DNA of 64,000 nt, from contig JABYQQ010000012.1 in NCBI GenBank assembly GCA_022605405.1, positions 124,001 to 188,000 of the forward strand, read 5' to 3'. A program made the position numbers and the translations under genes. Shown piece after piece: positions 12,434-24,166 of the stretch; within the stretch, counting starts at the first letter, position 1, and the number at the start of each line of letters is the position of its first letter. The stretch comes from Earliella scabrosa. Lineage: Eukaryota; Basidiomycota; Agaricomycetes; Polyporales; Polyporaceae. The notes beneath the pieces were generated by a model. That model did no database searches. It was not told the origin of the DNA and saw only the letters and a program-made list of their open reading frames with translations.

Positions 12434-14092
12434 GGCGAATGGAGGGAGCCTCGAGCATCATCGCTGGGAACATTGATAAGGAGTCCTAGCGAGCTTGCCC
12501 CTCTCCAGCCTGAGCCAGCGGCTCTCACAATGACGAACGCCGCATTTGCTCTCGCCGCCCATGCCTTATTGACTCGGGCGTCAGGACAGTGATGCTTGTG
12601 CTCGGTGCTGGAGGCGGTGTTGGTAATTCACTCCTAGCGGAACGTTGTCCGGCGTATCAGAGATCAAGTCATCGATGTGCGCTGATGCGTACATACCAAA
12701 GTGCCCTGAGGGATTGCTGGACCGCCGATTTTCTCACCGCTTAGTGCAAGGAAGTGCAACGGCTACCATATGACCACTGTGTCCAAGCGACGTCGTCGGC
12801 GACCCTTGTGGTCAGGGCTCGAAAGCCAGTGCTACTTATTAGTCAAGGCTTCATTCTGCTTGTTGTTTCTTATGACTTACAATGGCTGCAGAGATGTTGC
12901 AGGGCTTGGCCCGCGCCAGATCCCGTGGAACGAAAATACTGTGACGGTACCCAACAAGGCATGCCAACATGATGGGACCCCTCGGGGAGATCACTGCCAG
13001 CGTGGATTGTTATGCTGGTGTTCAAGACGGCCCAAACACAATAAGGTCAGATGGGAGCTGTCTCTGATCATGAGTAGTTACCTCACCTGTGGTAGAAAGA
13101 GTCCTTCTTGCAGGAGTTAAAATGGCGTGGAGCCAAGTGACGAGCATTGAGTATACTGAAAACAGTCGAACGCCGGAGTACTACATGCGGTAGACTTGGC
13201 GCCCGGGGATTTCCGAGGAGACCTGGTTCTGACTATGACTACAGATCTACGTACAACAACTCGGATACTTACCTGAAGACGGCTAGTAAGAGTTAACATC
13301 GACAAGTATGTACGCTACTGTCGATTGAAAGTGGCTGCTCATGACACCAACCTGGAGGTTTCCAAACGCGAAGGCTCGGCGGACTTGGAGCAGAGTGCTC
13401 GGAGGCAGATTCTCTGAACGATCGTCGATATCCCGTAAGCTTGAGAAAAACCCTACATGTATGGTAACTCCGCACTTGCCACTGTCAAGGAGGATAACAT
13501 CATCCCACACTTTCCACTCCCGACTCGTGCAATTCACCCGCCCTCGATGCTCCAACTATCTCGGCGTGCTCTCTGCAGATCTACGAGCTCATAACTCACC
13601 TCGCAGGAACGGCTGATGTCAATCACTCCCTCTGCAAGGACCCACGTTGCGATGACCCTGCTGCGGACATATGTCCAACTCACCCCCCCCCTCTCGCCAT
13701 GACCAGCCTGTGATTGCTGATCGTGAGCGCACCCGCAGTCCCCATGTCGTGCCTCGTCTATGGATGGTCTCGAGCCACCAACCACACGTAGCGGCATGAC
13801 ACCTTGCCCATCACGTTCCAATCGCGTAAAGACAATGATAAGGTTCTCACCCCGATTGTCTTACCGACGCAAGACATGAGTAGTTCCTCAAACAGCTATC
13901 CTACCCACAGACGACATCCCGCTATCCTCACACGCTGTCACAGAGCGCAGAGACTGAAAGTTTGTTGCGGACGGTCTCCGACCTCCGCAAGAAGCGAAGC
14001 AATAATAACGACTACATAGATAGATCCTGATCCTAAGGTATACCGAACGTTCGTGAAGAGACTTTCATGTGCCAGACGGCCCTCGTCTAGCT
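12434..14092. other. Intergenic, 1.7 kb, possibly a decayed gene
   Basis: Short open frames occur on both strands, e.g. minus strand 13283-13555 and 13534-13821, but no chain of splice-compatible exons and no known domain could be built. A palindromic 15-mer at 13663-13677 also occurs at the right end of the transposon near 58.6 kb. Confidence 0.35.
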
Positions 14093-15185
14093 CTAGTATT
14101 CCACCTTGTACTTGTACATCTTCTCCACAGAGCTGATCACCAGCGACGGGCACAGCCAGTACGTGAAGTGTGCGAACCAGCCAAGGTGCGCAGGCATGAA
14201 GACGGCCTGCTCGCGCCAGTCCAGGGCGGTGATGCACCGCCGCGCGACGTCCTCGTGCTTCAGCCCGACCGTCTTGGGATCGTCCGTGCGCACTGTGCCG
14301 CCGTCGACGGAGGCGGCGAAGAACTCTTCGCCTCGGATGACGGCGGGGAGGATACGCGTCCATTGGATGTACGGGTACTCAATCGCGAGCACCTGGAAGA
14401 GCATGAGCGACGCGGCCTTGGTCGAGTTGTAGAGGGAGAGCGTCGGCGCGGGCACGACGGCCCCGAGACTCGAGATGAGAAGCGCCGCGGGGTCGGGCGA
14501 GGTCGCCAGTATGGGGATCTGTCAAGGGGACCAGTGTCATGAGTTGTGTGTTCAACAGTACGTGTGGTGACGCTCGGCCCCGAGCGCTGTCAAGGCGTCA
14601 ACAGAAGAACTCACGAAGGTGGTGAAGACGATGAGGGGGCCAATATAGTTGCTCTGCACCACTTTGTTCGCGATGTTGACGACGTGTTCGATGCCGGCCT
14701 TATCCGCCTGTGATGGGGTGAACATCTTTCCGTGCATCTCTAGGCCTGCCAGCTCATAGAGCGGTCGGAGCGTCATGACCGCCGCGCTCACCACCAGTGT
14801 GTCGATGCCGCCCCAAGCTATCAAGGAACACAGGGTTCAGCTAAACAGTCTGGGTAACATAAAATATCTGGTAAGGCTTACCTTCCTCGACTTTGGCGCG
14901 TACGGCCAGCACATCGTCCACGACGGTGAAGTCAGCGCGAACAGAGATGATGATGCTGTCCGCGTCTTCTGGCGCCTTGGCCTTGAGACCTTCTGCACGA
15001 GACCGCTTGCACTCGTCGGCGACTTTCGCGAGGACGTCTTCCCTACGGGCGACGATGCATACCCGTGCTCCAAGCGCGGCGTATTGGATTGCGAGGGCCC
15101 GCCCGACGCCACTAGAGGCGCCGAGGATGAGCACGCGCTCCTTGCTGTACGGGAGTTTGCTCGAGCGGCGAGTAAAGGGCCACAT
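14093..15185 (-). CDS. Short-chain dehydrogenase/reductase, 11-beta-HSD/KDSR-like
   Basis: NAD(P)-dependent oxidoreductase of the SDR superfamily that interconverts a ketone and a secondary alcohol. Three main exons, starting MWPFTRRSSK. Seen: Rossmann glycine motif GASSGVG after strand VLIL, the RRED cofactor-loop basic residues (fitting NADPH), WGGIDTLVVSAAV (the NNAG equivalent, altered to VSAA), catalytic Ser in LLISSLG, and the active pair YNSTK (Tyr and Lys). The C-terminus ends in a basic/aromatic stretch MYKYKVEY before TAG 14093-14095. An N-terminal hydrophobic anchor is not obvious; helix-like CPSLVI near the C-terminus may touch the membrane. 3-ketodihydrosphingosine reductase (Tsc10) is one related SDR class that reduces the product of an alpha-oxoamine synthase, which makes its place near such genes suggestive, but the substrate is not determined by sequence. 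Confidence 0.85.
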
Positions 15186-15903
15186 AATGGAGATGGGGAC
15201 GGCGGTCGCTCCGTGTCGGAGATGGACGCTCTAGGCAGGGGCGCAGATCTTGACCGTCGTTGCGGTATCACCAAAATTGAGTAGTCTAGACGTACGGCGG
15301 ATGTGAGGACCGGATGCCAACAGAGCGGCGGTCAAACCTACCTATTTGGATTGACGGACAGGATGCAGGAATGGCGGCGCTCCGCTCGCCTGATCCTCGA
15401 CGAGGCTACTTGAAGAAATCCGCCGTGTGATGGTCGGAACACGTAGTCCACAGGTCGACGTGGAGCGTTTGGGATTCAATGCTTCTGCAGGGTGATCACA
15501 ATCAGTCACTCGGCCTTCAACGCAGCGTTCTTGGAGGGCGCGGAGGCAGTGGGAGATGTCGCACAGGAGCGCCGGAAGATGCAAGACTGTGCGCGCGACA
15601 GAGCCTATGTACCACCCGTGCGGTCCACGCCCATCGTGCCTGGCGTTGACCGCAGCTTTAGCGAGGGAAGTTCAAGAAGCAGAAGCTCGCGTTCTCTCCG
15701 CCTGTGAGCGGTTATGTCATAGAAGCTCGGATGCTCCCGGGCCGGCCAACGCCATGCGCATCTCAATGACCTTCGCCTGCCCATGGGATGTACTATGGCG
15801 ACGGGGTTGTTGATTGTCTAAGCCTGCTCAAAGTAGACTTGAAGTGCCTCCTGCACGTTCACAGTTCCATACTAAGTACTTTGATAGTGCGGCCCTAGCT
15901 GCA
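15186..15903. other. Intergenic, nothing recognised
   Basis: About 700 bases between the SDR start and the 3' end of the HAD pseudogene. The minus-strand open frame at 15342-15584 has no recognisable domain. Confidence 0.45.
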
Positions 15904-16912
15904 TCACTGGGAGACGACGATCTTGATGCGCACACCCGCGCCCTCAGGCCTCAAGCCCTATACAACCATGCGCACTTGCTCCATCGTGTCCACATTGAAT
16001 TGTGCCCCGCAGCGCTCGATCTTCTCCCGCGCATGGCTCGTGCACAGCGCGATGACCTTCGCACCCGATACGACTCCAGCACGGATCCCCGAGGGCGAAT
16101 CCTCAAAGACGACACTCCGCTTCGCGTCGAACCCGAGCTCGGACGCGGCGAGGAGGAACGGGTCGAGCGCAGGCTTGCCCGCCTTCAGGCGCATGCCATC
16201 GCGTCTGCCGTGACGGCGGGAGGAGCAATTTCAACCCGCGTCATGCAGCGGTATGATGAGAAGGAACACATACCCGCTCGAGGTATCATAGAGATGGGGA
16301 GGTAGGAGAACGCACCGGAGGTAGCGACAGCGTAGCGCCCGGTGGGGATCGAGTCTATGAGCTTCTTCACTCCAGGGAGGATGCGCGTCAGGCGGTCGAC
16401 GGCGCACGCTTTGAAAACGTCCTCGCAGGGTGGGTCCTGTTGCTGGACGACGGGGAGAATGTCGTCAAGGTGCTGGACGAAGGACGGACGATGGCCACCG
16501 GGACCGCCCTGGGCAGGCGCTGCACGAGAGGCGCGTCCGAGTTGTCCGCTTCGACGACGGAGGCGGAGGACGGGCGGGCCCAGGTCCGTGCTTGGTGAAC
16601 GCGTCGGCGAAGAACAAGATGGACTCTTGAATCTCTATATCCATCTCGTGCGCATGGATGTGCGGCTTGGACTGCGCGAGCTCGAGGTGGTCGATAGCGC
16701 GCTTGCCGTGCCTCGCGGCGATCACGTAGGCTGGGTGGGTCGTGCCCGAGGTCTTGCGCGACCATGCGGCCTCGATGGCGACAATGGAGTCTAGGAGCGT
16801 CCCGTCCTGCGAGACGAAGTCAGATAAAGTATGAGGGAGCCAGGGGGATGAGGGATGTACCATGCCAAAGAGCCTCGACGGGAACGTTGGTCGTCTGTGT
16901 CATGGTGGACAT
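15904..16912 (-). pseudogene. Decayed copy of the GPP/DOG-type HAD phosphatase
   Basis: This is an inverted paralog of the intact gene at 24167-25305. The matching parts are clear: DGTLLDSIVAIEAAW, ARHGKRAIDHL, ESILFFADAFTKHGPG, ILPGVKKLIDSIPTGRYAVATSGA, LKAGKPALDPFLLAASELGFDAKR, VFEDSPSGIRAG, EQVRMVV. The breaks are also clear. The first exon lacks 5 nt before the intron, so LFDMDGT (nucleophile Asp) is lost and the frame shifts. The linker after HGPG is shortened and out of frame. A second shift precedes LKAGK. The codon after EQVRMVV is TAG. The homologous C-terminus (about VRIKIVVSQ) continues past that stop to TGA 15904-15906. The exon 1 start ATG (16910-16912) and splice sites remain. 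It is therefore described as broken, not as an active enzyme. Confidence 0.85.
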
Positions 16913-17679
16913 GATAGGCTAAGGTCTGGCAGGAGTGACTGTTTTGCAAGCGAACTGAGTTGAGACTGCGGGGCTATGTCTGAGATGTGCAGGCCTTTTT
17001 CCAACGACCCAGCGAACGTGCGCATCTTGATTCTTGGCGCGGAAGGCACTGAGCACTCCGCTCCCTCTGTTGGGTACAGGGACAGGCCGTGTCAAGCATA
17101 CCACCATGACCGTCTAGCGCGTTTCCTTCGAAGAGGAATACCGAGACGACAGGGGCAGCGGGGTTTCAGATCCTGTTCGATTGGAGGTTATTGACAACGA
17201 GGCTACAGCAGGAGTGAAGAGCATGTGCGAGCATCCAAGCCTACGAGCCGATTTCGGACTGCTGACTGCTCTGCGACCGTAGGCTATCCACCGCGCGGAT
17301 GAGAAAGATATCGAGGATACAGGAGGGTCGCCGTGGGGGTCCCTCCCGGTTGGTCTAGGAGGACTCGACATGGTCGAAGAGCAAGTTGAAGATGCAGCCC
17401 CGCGCGCCTAGTGGCCGCCTTGCCTTCGATACCAAGCGCCCACGCGGACCCACTGGGCTCTTCGAAGTTCCTCCTCATTGCTCCCAGGTACCACCAATTC
17501 TACTGTACATAGAATAAGACGTATTAGATAGGACAGTACGACGCTAAGACCGTTCTACCGTCGGGAGCATAACCCAAGAAATATTCCGTCTACTAGATCG
17601 TTAAAGAGATTAAAGAGAGCCATAATGTCACCTCCCCCGCCTTCCCTACCCCCGAGTCTCACACCAGACATAGCATAGC
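16913..17679. other. Intergenic, nothing recognised
   Basis: Between the HAD pseudogene start and the MFS gene end. No coding chain is seen; AT-rich around 17500-17640, consistent with a 3' flank. Confidence 0.45.
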
Positions 17680-20600
17680 TCACCGGTGCGAGCCAGACCC
17701 CGACGCGGAACCGGACGCAGAGCCCGAGCCCGAGCTCGAGCTGGAACTCATCGTCCCGTACGACTGCCCGGTCGGGGTGGGCGGGATCTGCAGCCCGCTG
17801 AAGCTCGGCTGGCGGATGTCCTTGCTACGCCGCGAGCGGCCGCGGTGGCTCTCGATCTGCGCCTCGAGCGCGCCGGGGCCCGCGCGCTTCGCCTTGCGGC
17901 GCGGCTTGAGGAGCGCGTCGGGGCGAAGGAGGAGTAGGACGATGAGCGAGGCGAAGACCATGCTGCCTGCGACGGCGAAGATCGCCTTGGGGAACGTCGC
18001 GACCGTGTTGCTGTACAGGATACCGAAGAGGATGGGCTGGGTCAGAGGGGACGGGTCAGCACTGGTACGTGGACTTGGAGGCGGCTGGACGGATGCGACG
18101 TACCCCAAGGATCATCTGGCCTACGGCCTGCAGCACGGAGAAGGCGCCGAACATCTTCCCGGTGTCGGTCTCGCCGCGCGTTTGGAGGATGCAGAGCGCG
18201 AGACTGTTCACCGCGGGCACGAGGCCGGCCCCGAACGAGTTCAGGGAGGTCGCGGCGACGAAGAGGGCCTGGCCGGCTGCGGGGCCCGCATCCGGGGACG
18301 AGAACGACACGAGCGAGTGCCCGATGAGGTCGATAAGGAGGGACCCGCGGATGAGCGATATGTCGAAGCGCATCTCCTTCGCGAGGGCTGCCGCGTTCGG
18401 CTTGCCGGCGTTTGCGCCCGCGACGGCAGGAGGGGCCGGCTTGGGCTTGGGCTTAGGCTTGAACGTGTAGATGATGACTGGGGTGATAACATATCAGGAG
18501 TGGGGTGGTGCCAGGTCGTGAATTATGACTCACAAGGAAGCACGAAGAGCAGGTGCAATGCACGGGAGAAGCCCATGGCGGAGACGTAGTAACTCAGCTG
18601 CACAAGCTCATCAGCCTCGCTCCGTCAGTCACGTTATCACTACTGACCTGTTCAGCTCCCCAACCATAGACATGTTCGGCATAGAGATACTTGATCTGGA
18701 AGAGACCCTAGAAGCACTGTGTCAGACGTGCGCGAGAACGTGAGACTATGTAAGCCCTACCAGGGACAAGAGGTGGCCGAACAGGACCATCGCGAGCACC
18801 GTCATGCTCCAATCCGTGTGCTTCGCACCATTGGCGCCATCAACGGTCTTGGGCAGGAACAGCGAGAGAGGACTGAGCACATTAGACAGCAGCCCTGACC
18901 TACGCGGCGAATCGTCCGATCCCGACGGCTCGGGGATTGAAGGGAGGAGGGACTGCGCAGCGGCGGCCTTCGCTCTCTTCTTGTGAACGGACTCCGGAAA
19001 CAAGAAGAGTGCGAGCATCAGGTTGACGAAGGATGCTGTTGCACCGACATAGAACACCGAGGTCACCGTAGGTGCACCGTTGTGAACGCCGATGGCCGGG
19101 GAGAAGATGGGGATGAACGGATGCCGAATCAAGAAGGCACCTATTGTGGGCCCAACTGCGAAGCCCAAGTAGAATACTCCAGTGAATCGGGAGAAGATGT
19201 GGGCGCGTGAGCCGTCAGAGGTGCAGTCCGAGATGTACGCAGAAGTGGCAGCCTGGAGGGTTCCCCATCCACCGCAAAGACCTTCGATGATCGGAGAAAT
19301 GATCAGGAGCTTGTGACCGTGTGCTGCAAAGACGCTGTGCGGCGTAGACACAAGGATGAAGACAAGGTCTCTGCATGAGGTTTGTGAGACTATGTCAGAC
19401 AGCCTCTCGGAGAAGGGACGAACGTCATGAACAAGCCAAAAGTGGCCGCGGCGAGAACCCGGGTGCGTCCATGAACCTCTCCGATATTGCCCCACCATCC
19501 TGTCGTCATGGCAGAGAGGACGCCCATTGTAGTGGTCATGATTGTTTGTAAACGGGCGGCTCGTGCTTGTACAGCGGGGTCTTTGATGCAGCGCTCCGAC
19601 GGCGGGCGACGTGGATCCTCCTCTTCGTCATCACCGCCGGGAAGTGTGTCATTCGCCGATGTCGGTGTTGACTGCTCAGGATGGGGCGGGAAGTTGAGCT
19701 CGAGAGGCAGCGGTAGGGCAGAGTCAGAGTGAAGTGAAGGAGCGTAGGGAGTGTTGATGAAAGAGGAATGTCCAAGCATGCGCGTGTGGTTGTATCTGTC
19801 GTGCCCGTAGACCTCGTTGCAAGAGAGTTGCGTGTACACTTGCACTCGAGGTGCGAGTGTCATACCGCGCTACGTACAGTGAGCAATGAACAGAACCTCG
19901 TCATGAGCAGTGAGCACTTACAACGATAGATGCGATTATTGCGAACGGAACAAGCCTGCAAACATTGTGAGCTCAATGCGCACAGGAGACACTAGCAAGA
20001 AGTGAATCGCAAGTTGTACGGGCATAGCCCATAGCTGCTGAAATGCTCTGACATTGCTCATGGCATGACGTCTCCCGAAGAAGGACAGAAAATCGCTCGG
20101 TTGGAGTAGCGAACATGCCTCATAAGTGCTTCTCTCGCCTCACTGCCGAGAGTACCAACGCGAGGACCGACGTCATAGCATGTTCACCCTGGGCTTTGCG
20201 TCACTGCGCGGGGACGAATGTCAAGTGATTGCAGGAGCGAGTGAGCCCTCTCTCCCGCGCAACGCCAAACGTCGCGTTGTATAGGTATCTCGGCATGCAC
20301 ACAGGTGTTATGAGCACACGAGACACTGGGAGCAATATGGACAACACGGTCGCGCACACACGCGCATTCGCGAGTCGCAAGTAACGTCCGAAACATCCGA
20401 TGTATTGCGTACGGAGAGGCATCTCCGAAACGCGTCCTGCGAACCCATGCAGTGGCTGGCACGCGACGAGATAAGCCGCGGACCGACGGCCGAGGAACGC
20501 GTTTCCCAAGGACTCCGTAGACAGTGGAGAGCAATGAACGTACTTACCATAGCGGCCTCGGACGGTAGAAAGGCTTCTTGGCTGATGACTTTGTGCCACC

Positions 20601-20789
20601 CAGGAGAGCGTCGCGCTCAGAGACGGGGTCGGCCGAGTGGCCGTTGGACACGCCGGGGCGGGTCCGAGAGGCACTTCCGGGGTGGGGCTGGACGGAGCCG
20701 CGGGGACGGGATGCGGAGGGCGAGTAGATGGAGAAGTTGGAGGAGACGACGCCGTCGACGGCCTGGTACGTGCCCTCGTCGTCCTGCAT
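17680..20789 (-). CDS. MFS transporter (tetracycline-resistance/SLC46-like)
   Basis: Multi-pass exporter or importer of the major facilitator superfamily. It starts MQDDEGTYQAV (ATG 20787-20789) with a Ser/Pro/Arg-rich cytosolic head of about 80 residues ending RPRPLW. The first helix LVPFAIIASIVRGMTLAP follows, then a loop QLSCNEVYGHDRYNHT, an acidic linker GDDEEEDPRRPPSER, MTTTMGVLSAMTTGWWGNIGE, LVFILV..., GGWGTLQAATSAYISDCTSDG, RAHIFSRFTGVFYLGFAVGPTIGAF, the large central loop (PESVHKKRAKAAAAQ...), IKYLYAEHVYGWGAEQLSYY, helices to GETDTGKMFGAFSVLQAVGQ, and PILFGILYSNT. The tail is basic, then a low-complexity Ser/Gly stretch to TGA 17680-17682. The SAYISD..SR motif fits the HIAT1/SLC46-like branch. 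One intron (19956-20547) is 592 nt, about ten times the usual size here. Confidence 0.88.
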
Positions 20790-21226
20790 GGTCGGTGGAT
20801 GGAGGAAGGAGGAAGAGCGGGACAAGGGGCACAGGCCATGCGCAGGCCTCGACGTCGTGCACGGCTCGGAGGACCGTGGCGGTGGCTGAAGATAAGATGA
20901 GGTCAGCGCTGGGTCAGCGTGCGGACCGCCCAGGTCCGTGCCTATGATAAGACCACCCTGCTTACTCACCCTTACTGTCCTAGTCTCTTGGCTAAGCGTG
21001 CAACAAGACGACCCTTAACGGAGGCTTATCCTGGCTAGTCCGACAACTACTCGATAACTACGTAGATAACTCTTTGGACTTACACGGCGCTTAGCGGGTG
21101 TTACACGGATTAGCCGCCTTGTCGGGACTGAGTTTGAATCGCCTGGTTTGCGCCGTGGCCCGAGTCGTGAGCTCACCGCGTCTTGACTTCACGCTCTTCG
21201 TCGCCGTCGCCGTGCCCCTCCCCGCC
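20790..21226. promoter_or_regulatory. Divergent intergenic region, MFS gene and Med19-like gene
   Basis: The two genes start 437 bases apart on opposite strands, so this stretch must hold both promoters. No TATA box or named site is claimed. Confidence 0.4.
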
Positions 21227-22654
21227 ATGGACATCGACGACCCACAACCACCACACCATCTAGCACACCACACGAATGCCGTCGCTGGCCCGTCCTCTCT
21301 CCCCGCCGACATCCCGTCTCTCTTCCTTCCGCCTCCAGGTCCATCATTCCTGCGTCAATATGGCTCTCTTGATTTCGCTGACTCCCCGCCGCGTTCAGGC
21401 CCTCCCCATCCGAAGCCATACTTCAAGAGCACAGAGGACCTCATAACACGATTCCAACTTCTCCCCGCATACGACAAGTATGTCCGCCCCTTCGCTCCAC
21501 CAGTCGCACAGGTCGGCGCCACAGACAAGGGCAAGGGCAAGGAGATCCCGCCTCTCGCAGCCTCGTCACCAGCTGCCGCAGGGCCCACAGGAGGAGATGA
21601 CGGAGAGGAAGAGGATGGTGCGAAGGGAGAAAAGAAGCACAAGAACTACAGGCACTTAATCAAGGCCGTTCCCGGTATGTGCTTCGTCATTCACCAGATA
21701 TTGTGATGCGACAGCAGGCATCCAGGCAAGCACTCGATGCGCAAGGACGACTACCTTGGTGCCCTCATGGCCATCCCACCAAAGCAAAAGACCGAGATCA
21801 AGCCCTTCTCGCAGAAGACGACAAGGGAAGCGTTCTCGGTCAGCTTGGAGGGTCTGAAAGGCGTACGTTCCCTTATGTCTGTCCTCAATCCCGCTCACTC
21901 TCGCCCAGTGGAATATCCACGCGTTGGTCGCAGAATCAACACAGGCACGCGAGGATCGGAAACGGAGGGTTCGTCCTTTGTCGGCCATCTCTGTCCGGCC
22001 GCTGCTCATCTCTCCGCATCACTCCCCGTTCACAGAAAGAGCTCAAGAAGCTTGCAAAGGCTACCGGACAGAGCATTGTGCAAGCTGCTGCTGCCGCAGG
22101 ACCCAACACGCCCTCAGGTGTGCCAGCAACACCTGGTGTGGCGCCAACACCAAGCGGTGTTGTTCCCGTCGCCGCACCTCCGCGGACAACAACACCGCGG
22201 CCGGGGGTCCCGAGACCCCCTCCCACCCACCAGCAACCGTCTCAGCCGCGCGGCCGGACGCCGGTTGGCATCGGCACACCCCATTCCGTATCAACACCTG
22301 CGTCAGGGGGAGCTGCCCCGGCGCCCCCACCAGCTGCAACACCGGCAGTGCGCACGCAGTTGGATCCAGCTGCAGCACCACCCGTGCGTGGCCTCAAGCG
22401 GGAACGGGAGGAGGGCGGCCTGCAGGTGAACGGCAACATTCCTCCACCGGGCTCAGAAGGGTTGAAAATTGCGAAGGCGGGAGTGGCGGGAGTTCGCCCT
22501 CGACCTGTGAAAAAGCAGCGGCTGGTACGTCATTCTTTCATACGAACTGTCCGCGAAGTGATCGCGCGGTTCGGGGCTTTTGTCGGCCTGGGCGCTCACA
22601 CTGCTGCAGGATGCCAGTGGGCAGCCGTTTCAGCAGCCGACACCACATACATAA
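21227..22654 (+). CDS. Mediator complex subunit 19 / Rox3-like protein
   Basis: Probable head-module subunit of Mediator, the co-activator bridging regulators and RNA polymerase II in the nucleus. The start MDIDDPQPPHH is chosen because it begins the Pro-rich head. The core reads YFKSTEDLITRFQLLPAYDKYVRPF, a charged linker GEEEDGAKGEKKHKNYRHLIKAVPG, then across introns KHSMRKDDYLGALMAIPPKQ, REAFSVSLEGLKG, WNIHALVAESTQAREDRKRR and KELKKLAKATG. The long Ala/Pro/Thr-rich tail contains the basic patches LKRERE and RPVKKQRL, and ends DASGQPFQQPTPHT, TAA 22652-22654. The arrangement (a short N-terminal helix pair, then a PGK..-type motif, then a disordered basic tail) resembles Rox3/Med19 in fungi. 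The family match is from memory of the pattern, so the alternative is an unrelated nuclear protein. Confidence 0.62.
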
Positions 22655-24166
22655 CTGCCATCGCACCCCCCAGATGTCCGTCGTGTTCCCTCGCATGCAT
22701 CCTCGCCCTTATAGTGTCCTGCTCGGCATTCACACATGATTTTATTCTCTTTTTCTCGGTGTTTTCGGTGTTAACAGCGCTCCATCGTTACCATAATGTC
22801 TCTATCCCCTCATCTGAATCATCATCGCAGTCCGCACCATCCACGCCCTCTTATGTCCGGTCGCATCGCATTGTACAAACCCAAGTTCATCCCCATCCCC
22901 ATTCCCATCTCCATCGCCAAACACTCATCATCGCTCACGATCTCTCATCCCTGTAGTGGTTGCCCCCCATCCGTCCCCCATCTACGATCATCCGTTCACG
23001 CAATGTAGACGAGACTCGCATCGCCTTTCCTCCTTCTCCTGCCCTCCCCCTTTTCCCGCATTCGCCCCAACCTGACACCTCCTTCCGTCCGAGCTCTCCG
23101 CGCCCCGTTGTGTTGTTCCGGTATGGACACTCGAGAACGGCCTGTCTGCACGCTTAGTGTTGTGCAGGTAGGACTCTGCGGAATGACACGCCCGTCGTCT
23201 GTGAACATGCTGCCTAGCCGTGGTGAGGTCCGGTGCCTGGTGGCCAGGGTCGAACGTTTGGGTGCCCTCCGTTTGGCGTGGCCGTACGGCTGCACTCGAT
23301 CTATCCCCGCATGCAGATGCCACAAGGCTTCTCTTTATCCCCGGAGAAGGCGCACGGTGATCAACTGATGAGTATTGTTCGAACCTTACAACCTTAGTAA
23401 GGTTACGCCAGGCCCCAGGGGGTCAACCGGTCAACGTCGGAACGTCGTTGCGATTTGTGCTCGGGTCGGTGCGTTGAGTCGACTACATCATTCGAGACAG
23501 ACATATCAGCTGCTGAATCGGCTGCTGTCCCCAGAGCATGTTCATGCCTCCCAGAGAATTACCGCCCGAACCGGAGTTAACACAGAGTTGGACAGCGAGC
23601 GCCGAGAGAAGTTAGAACCGTCTCGAGGAGGGGCAGTCGGTCCGTCCCTCACACGGTCCAACGTGCAGTTCTACCAAACGTCGAGTCGAACTGTAACTCA
23701 AAGTCTGCCTCCCACAATCTAGTTTCCCCGCACCCGAGACTCGTCGCCCCCAGAGCACACGTGCTTGCTGGAGACAGCGCGAGTGGATCCTGCAGTCGGG
23801 CCTCCGACTATCCGACACGGTCCCCAGTCCAGATTGGAACCCGCATGTCTGTTCCGGTGAGCCGCTGAAGCACGTTCTGAGCGGATGATACACTCCGCGG
23901 TCGACAGGAGCACTTCGGGTGTCGGATGGGGGTGGTCGTAGTCTCGGACTTCCCTTTGGGAGTTACGCGTTAGTCGGAAGTGTCCTTGCCCATCTCGGAC
24001 TTGTCATATTCGTGAGCTATTGGGATAGGGGAGTGCAGGTCGTCGGATGTCATGGAACTGCACAAAGGACCGCGGTTTGCAACCCTTACTCTTCACCTCG
24101 CTTCGGATATTCTCTCGCACCAGCTCATCCACGCTATCTTTCTTCCAAACAAACGCCTTCGGCATC
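22655..24166. other. Intergenic, 1.5 kb, pyrimidine-rich start
   Basis: The first 450 bases are C/T-rich with short imperfect CCCATC-type repeats (about 22870-22930) that look like the 3' flank of the Med19-like gene. The rest shows no splice-supported gene on either strand. Confidence 0.5.

Noticed and set aside
13663..13677. 15-mer GCGGACATATGTCCA shared with the right end of the 698-bp transposon
   Set aside because: The core is a palindrome and no inverted partner, target copy or subterminal repeats were found nearby, so chance is likelier than a second element.
17777..18589. 270-codon plus-strand open frame
   Set aside because: Antisense to the C-terminal half of the MFS gene, which splices into clear membrane segments.
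20201..20839. 212-codon minus-strand open frame across exon 1 and the long MFS intron
   Set aside because: The first part is the wrong frame of the MFS head and the rest lies within the intron; no domain.
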